DNA of 64,000 nt, taken from assembly GCF_051195255.1 (NCBI RefSeq), contig NZ_JBNJLK010000010.1, forward strand, positions 62,001 through 126,000, written 5' to 3'. The stretch is from Falsirhodobacter sp051195255 (lineage in GTDB: Bacteria; Pseudomonadota; Alphaproteobacteria; Rhodobacterales; Rhodobacteraceae). Below, piece after piece: positions 16,516 through 24,563 of this stretch; positions within the stretch are counted from its first letter, which is position 1; each line of letters starts with the position of its first letter. The notes beneath the pieces were generated by a model that was not told the DNA's origin, did not search any database, and saw nothing but the letters and a program-made list of their open reading frames with translations. The position numbers and the translations under genes are program-made.

Positions 16516-17306
16516 ACGCGCCGGTGCGCATGGAACGCAGCGCTGGCAAGGCCCATGCGGCGCTGGCGATGCAGGGCGGGCGGATGCGCCTGACCGCGCT
16601 GCGCCAGCAGGGATCCGCAAAGGCGATCCTGCCGCGGGTGGAGGGGCCGCCCGAGGTCGTGTTCCTCAACACCTCCGGCGGGCTGACGGGCGGGGACCGG
16701 CTGGAGATGTCCTTGGACGTGACGGGCCGCGCCGTGGCCACGACGCAGACGGCGGAACGCGCCTATGACGCCGGGGGCGGCGTGGCGACGGTGCGGGTGT
16801 CGCACCGGGTGGATGGCTGGCTGGACTGGCTGCCGCAGGAAACGATCCTGTATGATCGCGCGCAGGTGGACCGCATCACCCGCATCGACCTTGCCCCGAA
16901 CGCCGGCTGCCTGATGCTGGAGATGCTGGTGCTGGGCCGCGCCGCGATGGGCGAAACGGTCCGCGACCTGCACCTTTCGGACCGGCGAGAGGTGTGGTGC
17001 GACGGCCGCCCCGTTCTGCTGGAATGGCTGCGGCTGAACGATGGGGCGCTTCAGGCGGGTCCGGCGGGGCTGGCAGGCTCGCGGGCGATCGCGACGCTTG
17101 CCATGGTCGGTCCGGGCGCGGAAGATGCGCTGGACCGCGCTCGAGCCGCTTTGGGAGTGGAGGGGGTGGAGGCCGCGGCCTCGGCCTTTGACGGCAAGAT
17201 GGTGGTGCGGATGCGGGCGGGCGATGGCTGGCCGCTGCGCCGGCAGGTGGCGCAACTGCTGCGGGCCTTGCGTGGGGCGCCCCTGCCCCGCGTTTGGCAG
17301 ATATGA
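16512..17306 (+). CDS. ureD: Urease accessory protein UreD
   Basis: Scaffold protein of the UreDFG complex that inserts nickel and carbon dioxide into apo-urease; 264 residues, cytosolic. Family stretches: FLNTSGGLTGGDRLEMSLDV, TTQTAERAYDA, VDGWLDWLPQETILYDRA and RAAMGETVRDLHLSDRREV. The start is GTG at 16512, inside the urtE stop, in line with the overlapping style of this operon. ureA follows after 10 bp. Its partners UreF and UreG are on the opposite strand at the end of the purine operon (20190-21421). Confidence 0.92.
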   Translation: MNAPVRMERSAGKAHAALAMQGGRMRLTALRQQGSAKAILPRVEGPPEVVFLNTSGGLTGGDRLEMSLDVTGRAVATTQTAERAYDAGGGVATVRVSHRVDGWLDWLPQETILYDRAQVDRITRIDLAPNAGCLMLEMLVLGRAAMGETVRDLHLSDRREVWCDGRPVLLEWLRLNDGALQAGPAGLAGSRAIATLAMVGPGAEDALDRARAALGVEGVEAAASAFDGKMVVRMRAGDGWPLRRQVAQLLRALRGAPLPRVWQI

Positions 17307-17316
17307 AGGAACGACG

Positions 17317-17619
17317 ATGAATCTGACGCCAAGGGAACGCGACAAGCTGATGGTCAGCCTGGCCGCCATGGTGGCCCGGGGCCGGCTGGAACGGGGGGTG
17401 AAGCTGAACCACCCCGAGGCGATGGCCCTGATCACCGATTTCGTGGTGGAAGGCGCGCGGGACGGACGCTCCGTCGCCGACCTGATGGAAGCGGGCGGAC
17501 AGGTCCTGACCGCCGACCAGTGCATGCCCGGCATCCCCGAGATGATCCACGCCATCCAGGTCGAGGCGACCTTCCCCGACGGCACGAAGCTCGTCACCGT
17601 CCACCATCCCATCCGCTGA
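17317..17619 (+). CDS. ureA: Urease gamma subunit
   Basis: Smallest structural subunit of urease, 100 residues, the standard length. Reads MNLTPRERDKLMVSLAAMVA then RGVKLNHPEAMALITDFVVE, VADLMEAGG and MPGIPEMIHAIQVEATFPDG, all classical UreA sequence. GAAGGA precedes the ATG by about 6 nt. It is separated from ureB by the membrane protein gene ureJ, whereas ureA and ureB are adjacent in most species. Confidence 0.97.
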   Translation: MNLTPRERDKLMVSLAAMVARGRLERGVKLNHPEAMALITDFVVEGARDGRSVADLMEAGGQVLTADQCMPGIPEMIHAIQVEATFPDGTKLVTVHHPIR

Positions 17620-17625
17620 GGTTTC

Positions 17626-18180
17626 ATGAAACATCTCCTGACACTCGCCCTGATCCTGTCGCCCACGCTGGCGCTGGCCCATGCGGGGCATGACCATGGC
17701 AGCCCGTTCCAGGCGGGCCTGACCCATCCGATCGGCGGGACGGACCACGTGCTGGCGATGGTGGCCGTCGGCCTTTGGGCGGCGGTGACGGGCGGGCGGG
17801 CCTTGTGGGCGATGCCACTGACCTTCGTGGCCGCCATGGTTCTGGGTGGGGCGATGGGCATGGCGGGGGTGGCCCTTCCGGCGGTGGAGCCGATGATCCT
17901 CGCCTCCGTCATCATCGTGGGGGTGGCGGCGGCGCTGGCGCTGCGTCCGGGTCCGGCCGTCGCTCTGGCGGCGCTGGCGGTGTTCGGCGTGGCCCACGGT
18001 CATGCCCACGGGGCCGAAGGGCCGCAGGGCCAGATGGTCGGCTATGCCGCGGGCTTCGTGATCGCGACGGCGGGCCTGCATCTGGCGGGCATCGGCGCGG
18101 GCCTTGCGCTGCACCGCTTCGCGCGCGTGCTGGGCGCGGCGGCCGCGGCCGGTGGCGTCCTTCTGGCCTTCGGGGGCTGA
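17626..18180 (+). CDS. ureJ: HupE/UreJ family nickel transporter
   Basis: Small polytopic membrane protein of 184 residues with a signal-like first segment followed by His-rich HAGHDHGSPF (presumed metal-capture site after LALA) and about six hydrophobic helices. HPIGGTDHVLAMVAVGLW and the segment FGVAHGHAHGAEG are the signature of HupE/UreJ proteins, thought to import Ni(II) for hydrogenase or urease. Its place between ureA and ureB points to nickel supply for urease. It starts 6 bp after ureA and ends 2 bp before ureB. Transport direction and metal are inferred from the family. Confidence 0.9.
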   Translation: MKHLLTLALILSPTLALAHAGHDHGSPFQAGLTHPIGGTDHVLAMVAVGLWAAVTGGRALWAMPLTFVAAMVLGGAMGMAGVALPAVEPMILASVIIVGVAAALALRPGPAVALAALAVFGVAHGHAHGAEGPQGQMVGYAAGFVIATAGLHLAGIGAGLALHRFARVLGAAAAAGGVLLAFGG

Positions 18181-18182
18181 GG

Positions 18183-18497
18183 ATGATCCCCGGAGAGGTC
18201 TTTCCTGCCGCGGGCACCCTGACGCTGAACGCGGGTGCGGCGGCCATCACGATCATGGTCGCGAACACGGGCGACCGGCCGGTGCAGGTCGGATCTCATT
18301 ATCACTTCGCGGAAACCAACGGGGGGCTGGACTTCGACCGGGCCGCCGCGCGCGGATACCGGCTGGACATTCCCGCCGGCACCGCCGTCCGGTTCGAGCC
18401 CGGCCAGCGGCGCGAGGTGCAGCTTGTGCCACTTGGGGGCACGCGCGAGGTCTGGGGCTTCAACGGTCAGGTCATGGGGACGCTCGATGCCGGTTGA
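18183..18497 (+). CDS. ureB: Urease beta subunit
   Basis: Structural subunit of urease, 104 residues. Reads MIPGEVFPAAGTLTLNAG, ANTGDRPVQVGSHYHFAETN, RAAARGYRLDIPAGTAVRFE and EVWGFNGQVMG, the canonical UreB sequence. The ATG lies 2 bp after the ureJ stop (TGAGGATG), and the end overlaps ureC by 11 nt. The GGAG of the ureJ/ureB junction is unusually close, so translation likely continues from ureJ. Confidence 0.97.
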   Translation: MIPGEVFPAAGTLTLNAGAAAITIMVANTGDRPVQVGSHYHFAETNGGLDFDRAAARGYRLDIPAGTAVRFEPGQRREVQLVPLGGTREVWGFNGQVMGTLDAG

Positions 18498-20193
18498 GAT
18501 TTCGCGTGGGCTTTACGCGGCCATGTTCGGCCCCACCACGGGCGACCGCGTCCGGCTGGGCGACACCGACCTGATCATCGAGGTGGAACGCGACCTGACC
18601 ACCTATGGCGAGGAGGTGAAGTTCGGCGGCGGCAAGGTCATCCGCGACGGGATGGGCCAAAGCCAGGTCACGCGGGCGGGCGGGGCGGTGGACACCGTCA
18701 TCACCAACGCGCTGATCGTGGATCACACGGGCATCTACAAGGCCGACGTGGGCCTGCGCGACGGGTTGATCCACAAGATCGGCAAGGCGGGCAATCCCGA
18801 CACGCAGCCCGCCGTCAACATCATCATCGGCCCGGGAACGGAGGTGATCGCGGGCGAGGGCAGGATCCTGACCGCGGGCGGGATGGACAGCCACATCCAC
18901 TACATCTGCCCCGACCAGATCGAACACGCGCTGCATTCCGGCATGACGACGATGCTGGGCGGCGGCACGGGGCCGGCGCATGGCACGCTGGCCACCACCG
19001 TGACGCCCGGCCCCTGGCATATCGGGCGCATGATGATGGCGGCGGACGCCTTCCCCATGAACCTCGCCTTCACCGGCAAGGGCAATGCCAGCCGGCCTGA
19101 GGGGTTGGTGGAAATGGTGCGCGCCGGCGTCGTCGGCCTGAAGCTGCACGAGGATTGGGGCACCACCCCCGCCGCCATCGACTGCTGCCTGACGGTGGCG
19201 GACCAGATGGACGTGCAGGTGATGATCCACACCGACACGCTGAACGAAAGCGGGTTCGTGGAGAACACCCTCGCCGCCATCGGCGGGCGCACGATCCACG
19301 CCTTCCACACCGAAGGCGCGGGCGGCGGGCACGCGCCCGACATCCTGAAGGTCGTGGGATCGGCCAACGTGATCCCCTCCTCGACCAACCCCACGATGCC
19401 CTACACCGCCAACACGGTGGAGGAGCATCTGGACATGCTGATGGTGTGCCACCACCTCGACCGGTCGATCCCCGAGGATGTGGCCTTTGCGGAATCCCGC
19501 ATCCGCCGCGAAACGATCGCGGCCGAAGACATCCTGCACGACATGGGCGCGCTGTCGATCCTGTCGTCGGACAGTCAGGCGATGGGACGGGTGGGCGAGG
19601 TCATCACCCGCACCTGGCAGACTGCGCACAAGATGAAGCTGCAACGCGGCCGTCTGGCCGAGGAGACGGGCGACAACGACAACATGCGCGTCCGCCGCTT
19701 CATCGCGAAATACACGATCAACCCCGCGATCTGCCACGGCATGGCCCCCCATATCGGCAGCGTGGAGGAAGGCAAGCGCGCCGATCTGGTGCTGTGGAAC
19801 CCCGCCTTCTTTGGCGCGAAGCCTGAAATGGTGCTGCTGGGCGGCATGATCGCCGTGGCGCAGATGGGCGATCCGAACGGGTCCATCCCTGCGATGCCCT
19901 TCTATTCGCGGCCCATGTTCGGCGCGTTCGGCGGGGCGCGCACCGCGTCCTCCGTCACCTTCGTGTCGCAAGCGGGGCTGGAGGAGGATGTGCGCGGCCA
20001 GCTTGGCCTGCAAAAGCAGACCGTGGCCGTGAAGGGCACGCGGGACATCGGCAAGGCGGACATGATCCTGAACGATGCCCGCCCCGAGATCAGCGTGAAC
20101 CCCGAAACCTACGAGGTGCGGGCCGACGGCCAGATCCTGACCTGCGAACCGCTGACCGAGTTGCCCCTCGCGCAGCGCTACTTCCTGTACTAG
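18487..20193 (+). CDS. ureC: Urease alpha subunit (catalytic)
   Basis: Catalytic subunit hydrolysing urea to ammonia and carbamate at a dinuclear nickel centre; 568 residues. All active-site residues can be placed: His136 and His138 (SHIHYICP), carbamylated Lys219 (GLKLHEDWG), His248 (MIHTD), His274 (HAFHTEG), the mobile-flap Cys321 and catalytic His322 (MVCHHLDRSIPED) and Asp362 (SSDSQAMGR). Numbering is shifted by two from the Klebsiella enzyme. It overlaps ureB by 11 nt. Its TAG stop lies in a CTAG palindrome whose other strand is the stop codon of ureG, so the two opposing operons meet with no room for a terminator. Confidence 0.98.
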   Translation: MPVEISRGLYAAMFGPTTGDRVRLGDTDLIIEVERDLTTYGEEVKFGGGKVIRDGMGQSQVTRAGGAVDTVITNALIVDHTGIYKADVGLRDGLIHKIGKAGNPDTQPAVNIIIGPGTEVIAGEGRILTAGGMDSHIHYICPDQIEHALHSGMTTMLGGGTGPAHGTLATTVTPGPWHIGRMMMAADAFPMNLAFTGKGNASRPEGLVEMVRAGVVGLKLHEDWGTTPAAIDCCLTVADQMDVQVMIHTDTLNESGFVENTLAAIGGRTIHAFHTEGAGGGHAPDILKVVGSANVIPSSTNPTMPYTANTVEEHLDMLMVCHHLDRSIPEDVAFAESRIRRETIAAEDILHDMGALSILSSDSQAMGRVGEVITRTWQTAHKMKLQRGRLAEETGDNDNMRVRRFIAKYTINPAICHGMAPHIGSVEEGKRADLVLWNPAFFGAKPEMVLLGGMIAVAQMGDPNGSIPAMPFYSRPMFGAFGGARTASSVTFVSQAGLEEDVRGQLGLQKQTVAVKGTRDIGKADMILNDARPEISVNPETYEVRADGQILTCEPLTELPLAQRYFLY

Positions 20194-20804
20194 CGCAGGG
20201 ACAGGCCGCCTTCCTGTTGCAGGAAGGCGATGATCGCCTCCATCCCCTCGGCCTGCCGCAGTTTCGCCATCACGTAAGGCCGCGCCCCGCGCGCGGTCTG
20301 GGTGTCCCGCTCCAGCATCTCCAGATCCACGCCGACATGCGGGGCGAGGTCGGTCTTGTTCACGACCAGCAGGTCGGATCGGGTGACGCCCGGACCCCGC
20401 TTGCGGGGAATGTCCTGCCCCGCCGCCGTGTCGATGACATAGATCGTGAGGTCCGCGAGTTCCGGCGAGAAGGTGGCTGCCAGATTGTCCCCGCCAGATT
20501 CGATCAGCACCAGATCCAGATCGGGAAAGGCCCGCCGCAGCTCGGCGATGGCGGCAAGGTTGATCGACGCATCCTCGCGGATGGCGGTGTGGGGGCAGCC
20601 GCCGGTTTCCACGCCGCGGATGCGTTCGGACGGCAGAACCTGCGCGCGCATCAGGTATTCCGCATCCTCGCGCGTATAGATGTCGTTGGTGATGACGGCC
20701 ATGGAACAGCGGTCGGCCAGCGCCGCGCACAGCTTTTCGGTCAGGGTCGTCTTGCCGACGCCGACGGGGCCGCCGATGCCGACGCGAAGGGGTCCGGTGC
20801 TCAT
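20190..20804 (-). CDS. ureG: Urease accessory GTPase UreG
   Basis: GTPase that carries nickel to the urease maturation complex; 204 residues. P-loop GPVGVGKTTLTEKL at residues 12-25, metal-binding region VETGGCPHTAIREDAS (the conserved Cys-Pro-His), switch segment LVLIESGGDNLAATFSPEL, guanine specificity motif VVNKTDLAPHVG. The ATG overlaps the ureF stop by 4 nt (ATGA). It is the last gene of the long minus-strand purine operon and not next to ureD, although the products work together. Confidence 0.96.
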   Translation of the reverse strand: MSTGPLRVGIGGPVGVGKTTLTEKLCAALADRCSMAVITNDIYTREDAEYLMRAQVLPSERIRGVETGGCPHTAIREDASINLAAIAELRRAFPDLDLVLIESGGDNLAATFSPELADLTIYVIDTAAGQDIPRKRGPGVTRSDLLVVNKTDLAPHVGVDLEMLERDTQTARGARPYVMAKLRQAEGMEAIIAFLQQEGGLSLR

Positions 20805-21421
20805 GTCTTGAAGATCCTCACATCCAAAGTTTCGTGGCGCATCGCGGCCAGATCGCCCGCAATGCTGGCCGAGGCGATGGCCGACACGGGGGCGGTGGAT
20901 GCCCGTTCGGCCAGATCGTCGATCAGGGGGTGCAGCGCCTGCAACACCCGCTGCCCCGGCGTCTGGCCCAAGGGCACGAAGCGCGTGGCGCAGGCCACGA
21001 GGTTGCCCGCAAAGCCGTGCAGGAACAGCGCTGTTACCTGCGCCGTCGTCAGCTCCAGCGAACGGCTGGCCACGCCGATCGCCAGCGGCAAGGGCTGCGG
21101 GTCCACCGGCACGCCAAGCGCGGTCACCGTGGCGGCAAAGGCCGCGCCCTGCTCCTCCGTCTCCCGCAACCGCTCGGCCGAGGGGGCGAGGGCGCGGGCG
21201 ATGTCGCGCAGATCCTCGCCGTCCCGCGCGCGGGACAGAAGCACCGCGTCGGACCAGCCCGCGCCGATCCGCAGCACGTCCGCGATCCACGCCTGCGCGC
21301 TGCCGGCATCCTTCACCACGCCGTCGTTGATCGCCTGCTCCATCCCGTGGGAATAGGCGAAGCCGCCGGTGGGAAAGGCCGGCGACAGCCATTGCACCAG
21401 CCGCAGAAGATCAGTGGGCAT
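20801..21421 (-). CDS. ureF: Urease accessory protein UreF
   Basis: UreF bridges UreD and UreG and gates GTP hydrolysis during nickel insertion; 206 residues, all-helical. Family segments: LVQWLSPAFPTGGFAYSHGME, WSDAVLL, LFLHGFAGNLVACATRFVPLGQTPGQRVL and the C-terminal SASIAGDLAAMRHETLDVRIFKT region (conserved R-x-FKS/T end). I chose the ATG at 21421 (MPTDLL), 8 codons inside the ORF, because the upstream candidate would extend into ureE more deeply; either way it overlaps ureE. Confidence 0.93.
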   Translation of the reverse strand: MPTDLLRLVQWLSPAFPTGGFAYSHGMEQAINDGVVKDAGSAQAWIADVLRIGAGWSDAVLLSRARDGEDLRDIARALAPSAERLRETEEQGAAFAATVTALGVPVDPQPLPLAIGVASRSLELTTAQVTALFLHGFAGNLVACATRFVPLGQTPGQRVLQALHPLIDDLAERASTAPVSAIASASIAGDLAAMRHETLDVRIFKT

Positions 21422-21857
21422 GGCCCATGGTCCGCCCGTGGCCATAGGCGCCGCCTTCCGGCGAGAACCGTTCCATCGAGGGGCGGACGGTCGCGCCCAG
21501 CCCCTGAAGCATCCCTTCCAGCACGTGGTCGCGCCGGATCACCAGACGATCGCGCTCGATCTGGCAGGGCGTGTGGCGGTTGCCGATGTGCCAGGCTAGA
21601 CGCGGCAGATCGCCCGTCACCACCAGCACGGGCTCCAGCGCGGCCGCCACCTCGATCACCGTGTCGCCCGCGATCAGCGCATCGCCATGATCGAGGCTGA
21701 CCGTTTCGGGCAGGTCCACCAGCACCCCGCGCCCCGAGGCGCAGATCAGACGTTTGCGCCGCAGGAAGCGCGCCTCGTAATCCAGAACCACCTTGTCGGC
21801 GGGATCGGTCCAATCGCCCTTGCGGCGCAGTTCGGTGGCGGCGGGATGGTCGATCAT
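21411..21857 (-). CDS. ureE: Urease accessory nickel chaperone UreE
   Basis: Nickel-binding metallochaperone, 148 residues. The N-terminal barrel starts after MIDHPAATELRRKGDW; the metal-binding half contains LAWHIGNRHTPCQIERDRLVI, with the interface His of the family, and DHVLEGMLQGLGATVRPSME. The C-terminus is short and only mildly His-rich (GAYGHGRTMGHAH), unlike the poly-His tail of Klebsiella UreE. The ATG at 21857 overlaps the allA stop by 4 nt, showing that the urease chaperones are translated as part of the purine/ureide operon. Confidence 0.92.
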   Translation of the reverse strand: MIDHPAATELRRKGDWTDPADKVVLDYEARFLRRKRLICASGRGVLVDLPETVSLDHGDALIAGDTVIEVAAALEPVLVVTGDLPRLAWHIGNRHTPCQIERDRLVIRRDHVLEGMLQGLGATVRPSMERFSPEGGAYGHGRTMGHAH

Positions 21858-22342
21858 GCGCTTGGTCCCTGGTCGATGAACACGGGCTGGTCCAGCCAGT
21901 GTTCCTGAAGGTTCGGGCTGTCGCCGATGCGGTCCACGACCGCGAACAGCCCCGGTTCGTGCAGCGGCGTCAGCACGCCGTGCCATGTGCCGCGATGCAG
22001 GTTCACCCCCTGACGCGGCGCGGTCAGGAAAGCGCGTGGCGCCCCCGGCACGCCCCCCGCATCCGGTGCGACGATGACAAGGAAGGGATGTTCCGTCATG
22101 GGGATGAAGGCCTGACTGCCGTTCGGATGCCGCTCCAGCATCTCCAGCCGATAGGGGAAGCTCCGCGCCTCGGCCCGGAAGATCGACAGGCCAAGCCGGC
22201 CCTCCACCGCCTCCAGCCGCGCGCGGTCATGGAAGCGACCGCAGAGGCCTTGGTTGATGATCTTGTCCGGCGTGCCGGAGGCGTCCAGCACGTCGCCGAA
22301 GGGGGCGAAGGCGGCGGCAGTCAGGGGCTCGGTGCGGATCAT
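21854..22342 (-). CDS. allA: Ureidoglycolate lyase
   Basis: Splits (S)-ureidoglycolate into glyoxylate and urea, the last ring-derived step of purine catabolism; 162 residues, cupin-like fold. Visible: TEPLTAAAFAPFGDVLD, INQGLCGRFHDRA, SIFRAEARSFPYRLEMLERH, GSQAFIPM and NLHRGTWHGVLTPL, all characteristic of AllA. The ATG at 22342 overlaps the allE stop. Its two products are dealt with by neighbours: urea by urease and glyoxylate by malate synthase GlcB. Confidence 0.93.
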   Translation of the reverse strand: MIRTEPLTAAAFAPFGDVLDASGTPDKIINQGLCGRFHDRARLEAVEGRLGLSIFRAEARSFPYRLEMLERHPNGSQAFIPMTEHPFLVIVAPDAGGVPGAPRAFLTAPRQGVNLHRGTWHGVLTPLHEPGLFAVVDRIGDSPNLQEHWLDQPVFIDQGPSA

Positions 22343-23157
22343 CGCAGGCGCAGCCCCGCATGACGATTCACGTCCTTGTAAAGAAGGTAGCGGAACGGCC
22401 CCGGCCCCGCGGCATAGCAGGCCTGCGGGCAGAAGGCGCGCAGCCACATGAAGTCGCCGGCCTCCACCTCCACCCAGTCCTTGTTCAGCTTGTAGACGGC
22501 CTTCCCTTCCAGCACGTAAAGGCCGTGCTCCATCACATGCGTTTCCTCGAACGGGATGACGCCGCCGGGCTGGAAGGTGACGATGGTCACGTGCATGTCG
22601 TGGCGCAGATCGGCCGGATCGACGAAGCGGGTGGTGGCCCAGGCCCCGTTCGTGTCGGGCATGGGGGTGGGGGCGATGTCGGACTCAAGCAGGATCAGCG
22701 GTTCGGGGCGCGGCAGGCCGGCGCCGTCCCAGATCTTGCGGATCCAGTGGAAGCGGGCGGGCGTGTCGCCGTGGTTGCGCAGGGTCCACACGACCCCAGC
22801 GGGAAGGTAGGCGTAGTGGCCAGCCCGCAACGGGTAGGTTTGCCCGGCCACCGTCAGCGTCGGGCTGCCGTCCGTCACGAACAGCACGCCCTGCGCCCCC
22901 GCCTCCGGCTCTGGCGCGTCGGTGCCTCCGCCGGGGGCCACCTCCATCACGTATTGGCTGAAGGTTTCGGAAAAACCGGTCATCGGCCGGGCGATCAGCC
23001 ACAGGCGCGTGTCTTCCCACCCCGGCAGGAAGCTGGTCACGATGTCGGAAAAAACGCCTTTCGGGATGAAGGCGTAGGCGTCGGTGAAGACGGCGCGGCC
23101 GGTCATCAGCTGCGTTTGCGGCGGCAAACCGCCCGCGGGGAAGTGGTACTGTGTCAC
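22339..23157 (-). CDS. allE: (S)-ureidoglycine aminohydrolase, bicupin
   Basis: Converts (S)-ureidoglycine to (S)-ureidoglycolate and ammonia; 272 residues, two cupin modules with one Mn(II) site. Family stretches: RAVFTDAYAFIPKGVFSDIV, PGWEDTRLWLIARPMTGF, HYAYLPAGVVW and, in the second cupin, GGVIPFEETHVMEHGLYVLEG (the metal-binding Glu/His set) and WLRAFCPQACYAAG. In E. coli the gene is ylbA/allE. Presence of this enzyme implies that allantoate is cleaved by an amidohydrolase giving ureidoglycine, a gene I do not find in the window. Starts and stops overlap both neighbours by 4 nt. Confidence 0.92.
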   Translation of the reverse strand: MTQYHFPAGGLPPQTQLMTGRAVFTDAYAFIPKGVFSDIVTSFLPGWEDTRLWLIARPMTGFSETFSQYVMEVAPGGGTDAPEPEAGAQGVLFVTDGSPTLTVAGQTYPLRAGHYAYLPAGVVWTLRNHGDTPARFHWIRKIWDGAGLPRPEPLILLESDIAPTPMPDTNGAWATTRFVDPADLRHDMHVTIVTFQPGGVIPFEETHVMEHGLYVLEGKAVYKLNKDWVEVEAGDFMWLRAFCPQACYAAGPGPFRYLLYKDVNRHAGLRLR

Positions 23158-24563
23158 AGGAGCGCTTTCAGGCGAAGAAGGGCGATGCGTTCCACCTGAC
23201 GGCAGGCGGTGGCGAATTCGGTGTCGCGGTCATGGGCGATGCGGGCGCGGAAGGCGTCGAGGATCTGGGCCTTCGTGTTGTCGCGCACGGCGATGATGAA
23301 CGGAAAGCCGTGGCGGGCCACGTAGTCGGCGTTCAGGCGCTGGAACTCCGCCCGTTCATCGTCCGTCAGGGCGTCAAGGCCCGCGCTCGCCTGTTCGGCG
23401 GTGCTGTCCGCCGTCAGCCGCTGCGCCGCGGCCAGCTTGCCCGCAAGGTCGGGATGGGCGTTCAGGACGGCCAGCCGTTCAGCGTCGCCGGCGCTGCGGA
23501 ACATGCGGCACAGGGCGTTGTGCAGGCCCCCCGCGCTGTCATGCGCGGGGCCGAGTTCCAGATCGAAGGCCCGTTCCGCGATCCAGGGCGAATGTTCGAA
23601 GATGCCGCCGAAGCGCGCCACGAACCCGTCGCGGTCCATCTGCGAGGGGCGTTCGCGCCGCACATGCGGATGTTGGGCGGCCCAGTGGGCCGCAATCTCT
23701 CCGCGCGTCGCGAACCACGCGCCGCCCTTTTGCAGCGCGTAATCCAGAAAGCGGATCAGCCCCGCGGCCTTGCCCGGCCGCCCGATCAGCCGCGAATGCA
23801 GACCGATGGACATCATCTTGGGACGTCCGGCGTCGCCTTCGTCCCACAACGTGTCGAAGGCGTCCTTCAGGTATTGGAAGAACTGCTCTCCGGTGATGTA
23901 GCCGGGGGCGGTGGCGAAGCGCATGTCGTTCGCTTCCAGCGTATAGGGCAGGACAAGCTGGTCGCGCGCGCCCACCTCCCGCCAATAGGGCAGGTCGTCG
24001 TCATAGGTGTCGGAGATCCAGTCGAGCGCCCCCGTTTCCGCCGTCAGCCGCACCGTGTTGGCCGAACAGCGGCCCGTGTACCAGCCGCGCGGCGGTTCGC
24101 CCACAACCTCGGTGTGCAGGCGGATGGCCTCGGCGATCTGGCGGCGCTCCTCCGCCTCCTCCATCCCGCGATGTTCGACCCATTTCAGGCCGTGCGACGC
24201 GATTTCCCACCCCGCTTCCTTCATCGCGGCCACCTGTTCGGGGCTGCGGGCGAGCGCTGTGGCCACACCGAAGATGGTGACGGGCAGGCCTCGCGCGGTG
24301 AAGATGTCGTGCAGGCGCCAGAAACCGGCGCGCGCGCCGTAGTCGTAGATCGACTCCATGTTCCAGTGGCGTTCGCCGGGCCACATGGCGGCGCCTGCGA
24401 TGTCGGACAGGAACGCCTCGGACGCGGCATCACCGTGGAGGATGGAGTTCTCGCCCCCTTCCTCATGGTTCAGGACGAGGCTGACGGCGATCTTCGCTCC
24501 GCCGGGCCAGGCGGCGTCGGGCGGCGTTCCGGCATATCCGGACAGGTTGCGGGGGTATCTCAT
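23154..24563 (-). CDS. puuE: Fused allantoinase (PuuE) and OHCU decarboxylase (UraD)
   Basis: A 469-residue bifunctional protein. Residues about 1-300 are PuuE, a cofactor-free allantoinase of the polysaccharide-deacetylase fold: RYPRNLSGYAGTPPDAAWPG, NHEEGGENSILHGD, VAAMKEAGWEIASHGLKW and TGRCSANTVRL. Residues about 310-469 are UraD, the 2-oxo-4-hydroxy-4-carboxy-5-ureidoimidazoline decarboxylase: FGGIFEHSPWIAERAF, NAHPDLAGKLAAAQRLT (catalytic region) and FPFIIAVRDNTKAQILDAF. The fusion thus makes and then opens (S)-allantoin. It begins at the base where uraH ends and overlaps allE by 4 nt. Such fusions are known in proteobacteria; the order of activities in the chain is inverted relative to the pathway. 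Confidence 0.93.
   Translation of the reverse strand: MRYPRNLSGYAGTPPDAAWPGGAKIAVSLVLNHEEGGENSILHGDAASEAFLSDIAGAAMWPGERHWNMESIYDYGARAGFWRLHDIFTARGLPVTIFGVATALARSPEQVAAMKEAGWEIASHGLKWVEHRGMEEAEERRQIAEAIRLHTEVVGEPPRGWYTGRCSANTVRLTAETGALDWISDTYDDDLPYWREVGARDQLVLPYTLEANDMRFATAPGYITGEQFFQYLKDAFDTLWDEGDAGRPKMMSIGLHSRLIGRPGKAAGLIRFLDYALQKGGAWFATRGEIAAHWAAQHPHVRRERPSQMDRDGFVARFGGIFEHSPWIAERAFDLELGPAHDSAGGLHNALCRMFRSAGDAERLAVLNAHPDLAGKLAAAQRLTADSTAEQASAGLDALTDDERAEFQRLNADYVARHGFPFIIAVRDNTKAQILDAFRARIAHDRDTEFATACRQVERIALLRLKALL

Noticed and set aside
18472..20730. 752-codon minus-strand open frame across ureC and ureG
   Set aside because: ureC is unambiguous on the plus strand with every active-site residue; the antisense frame is a composition artefact.
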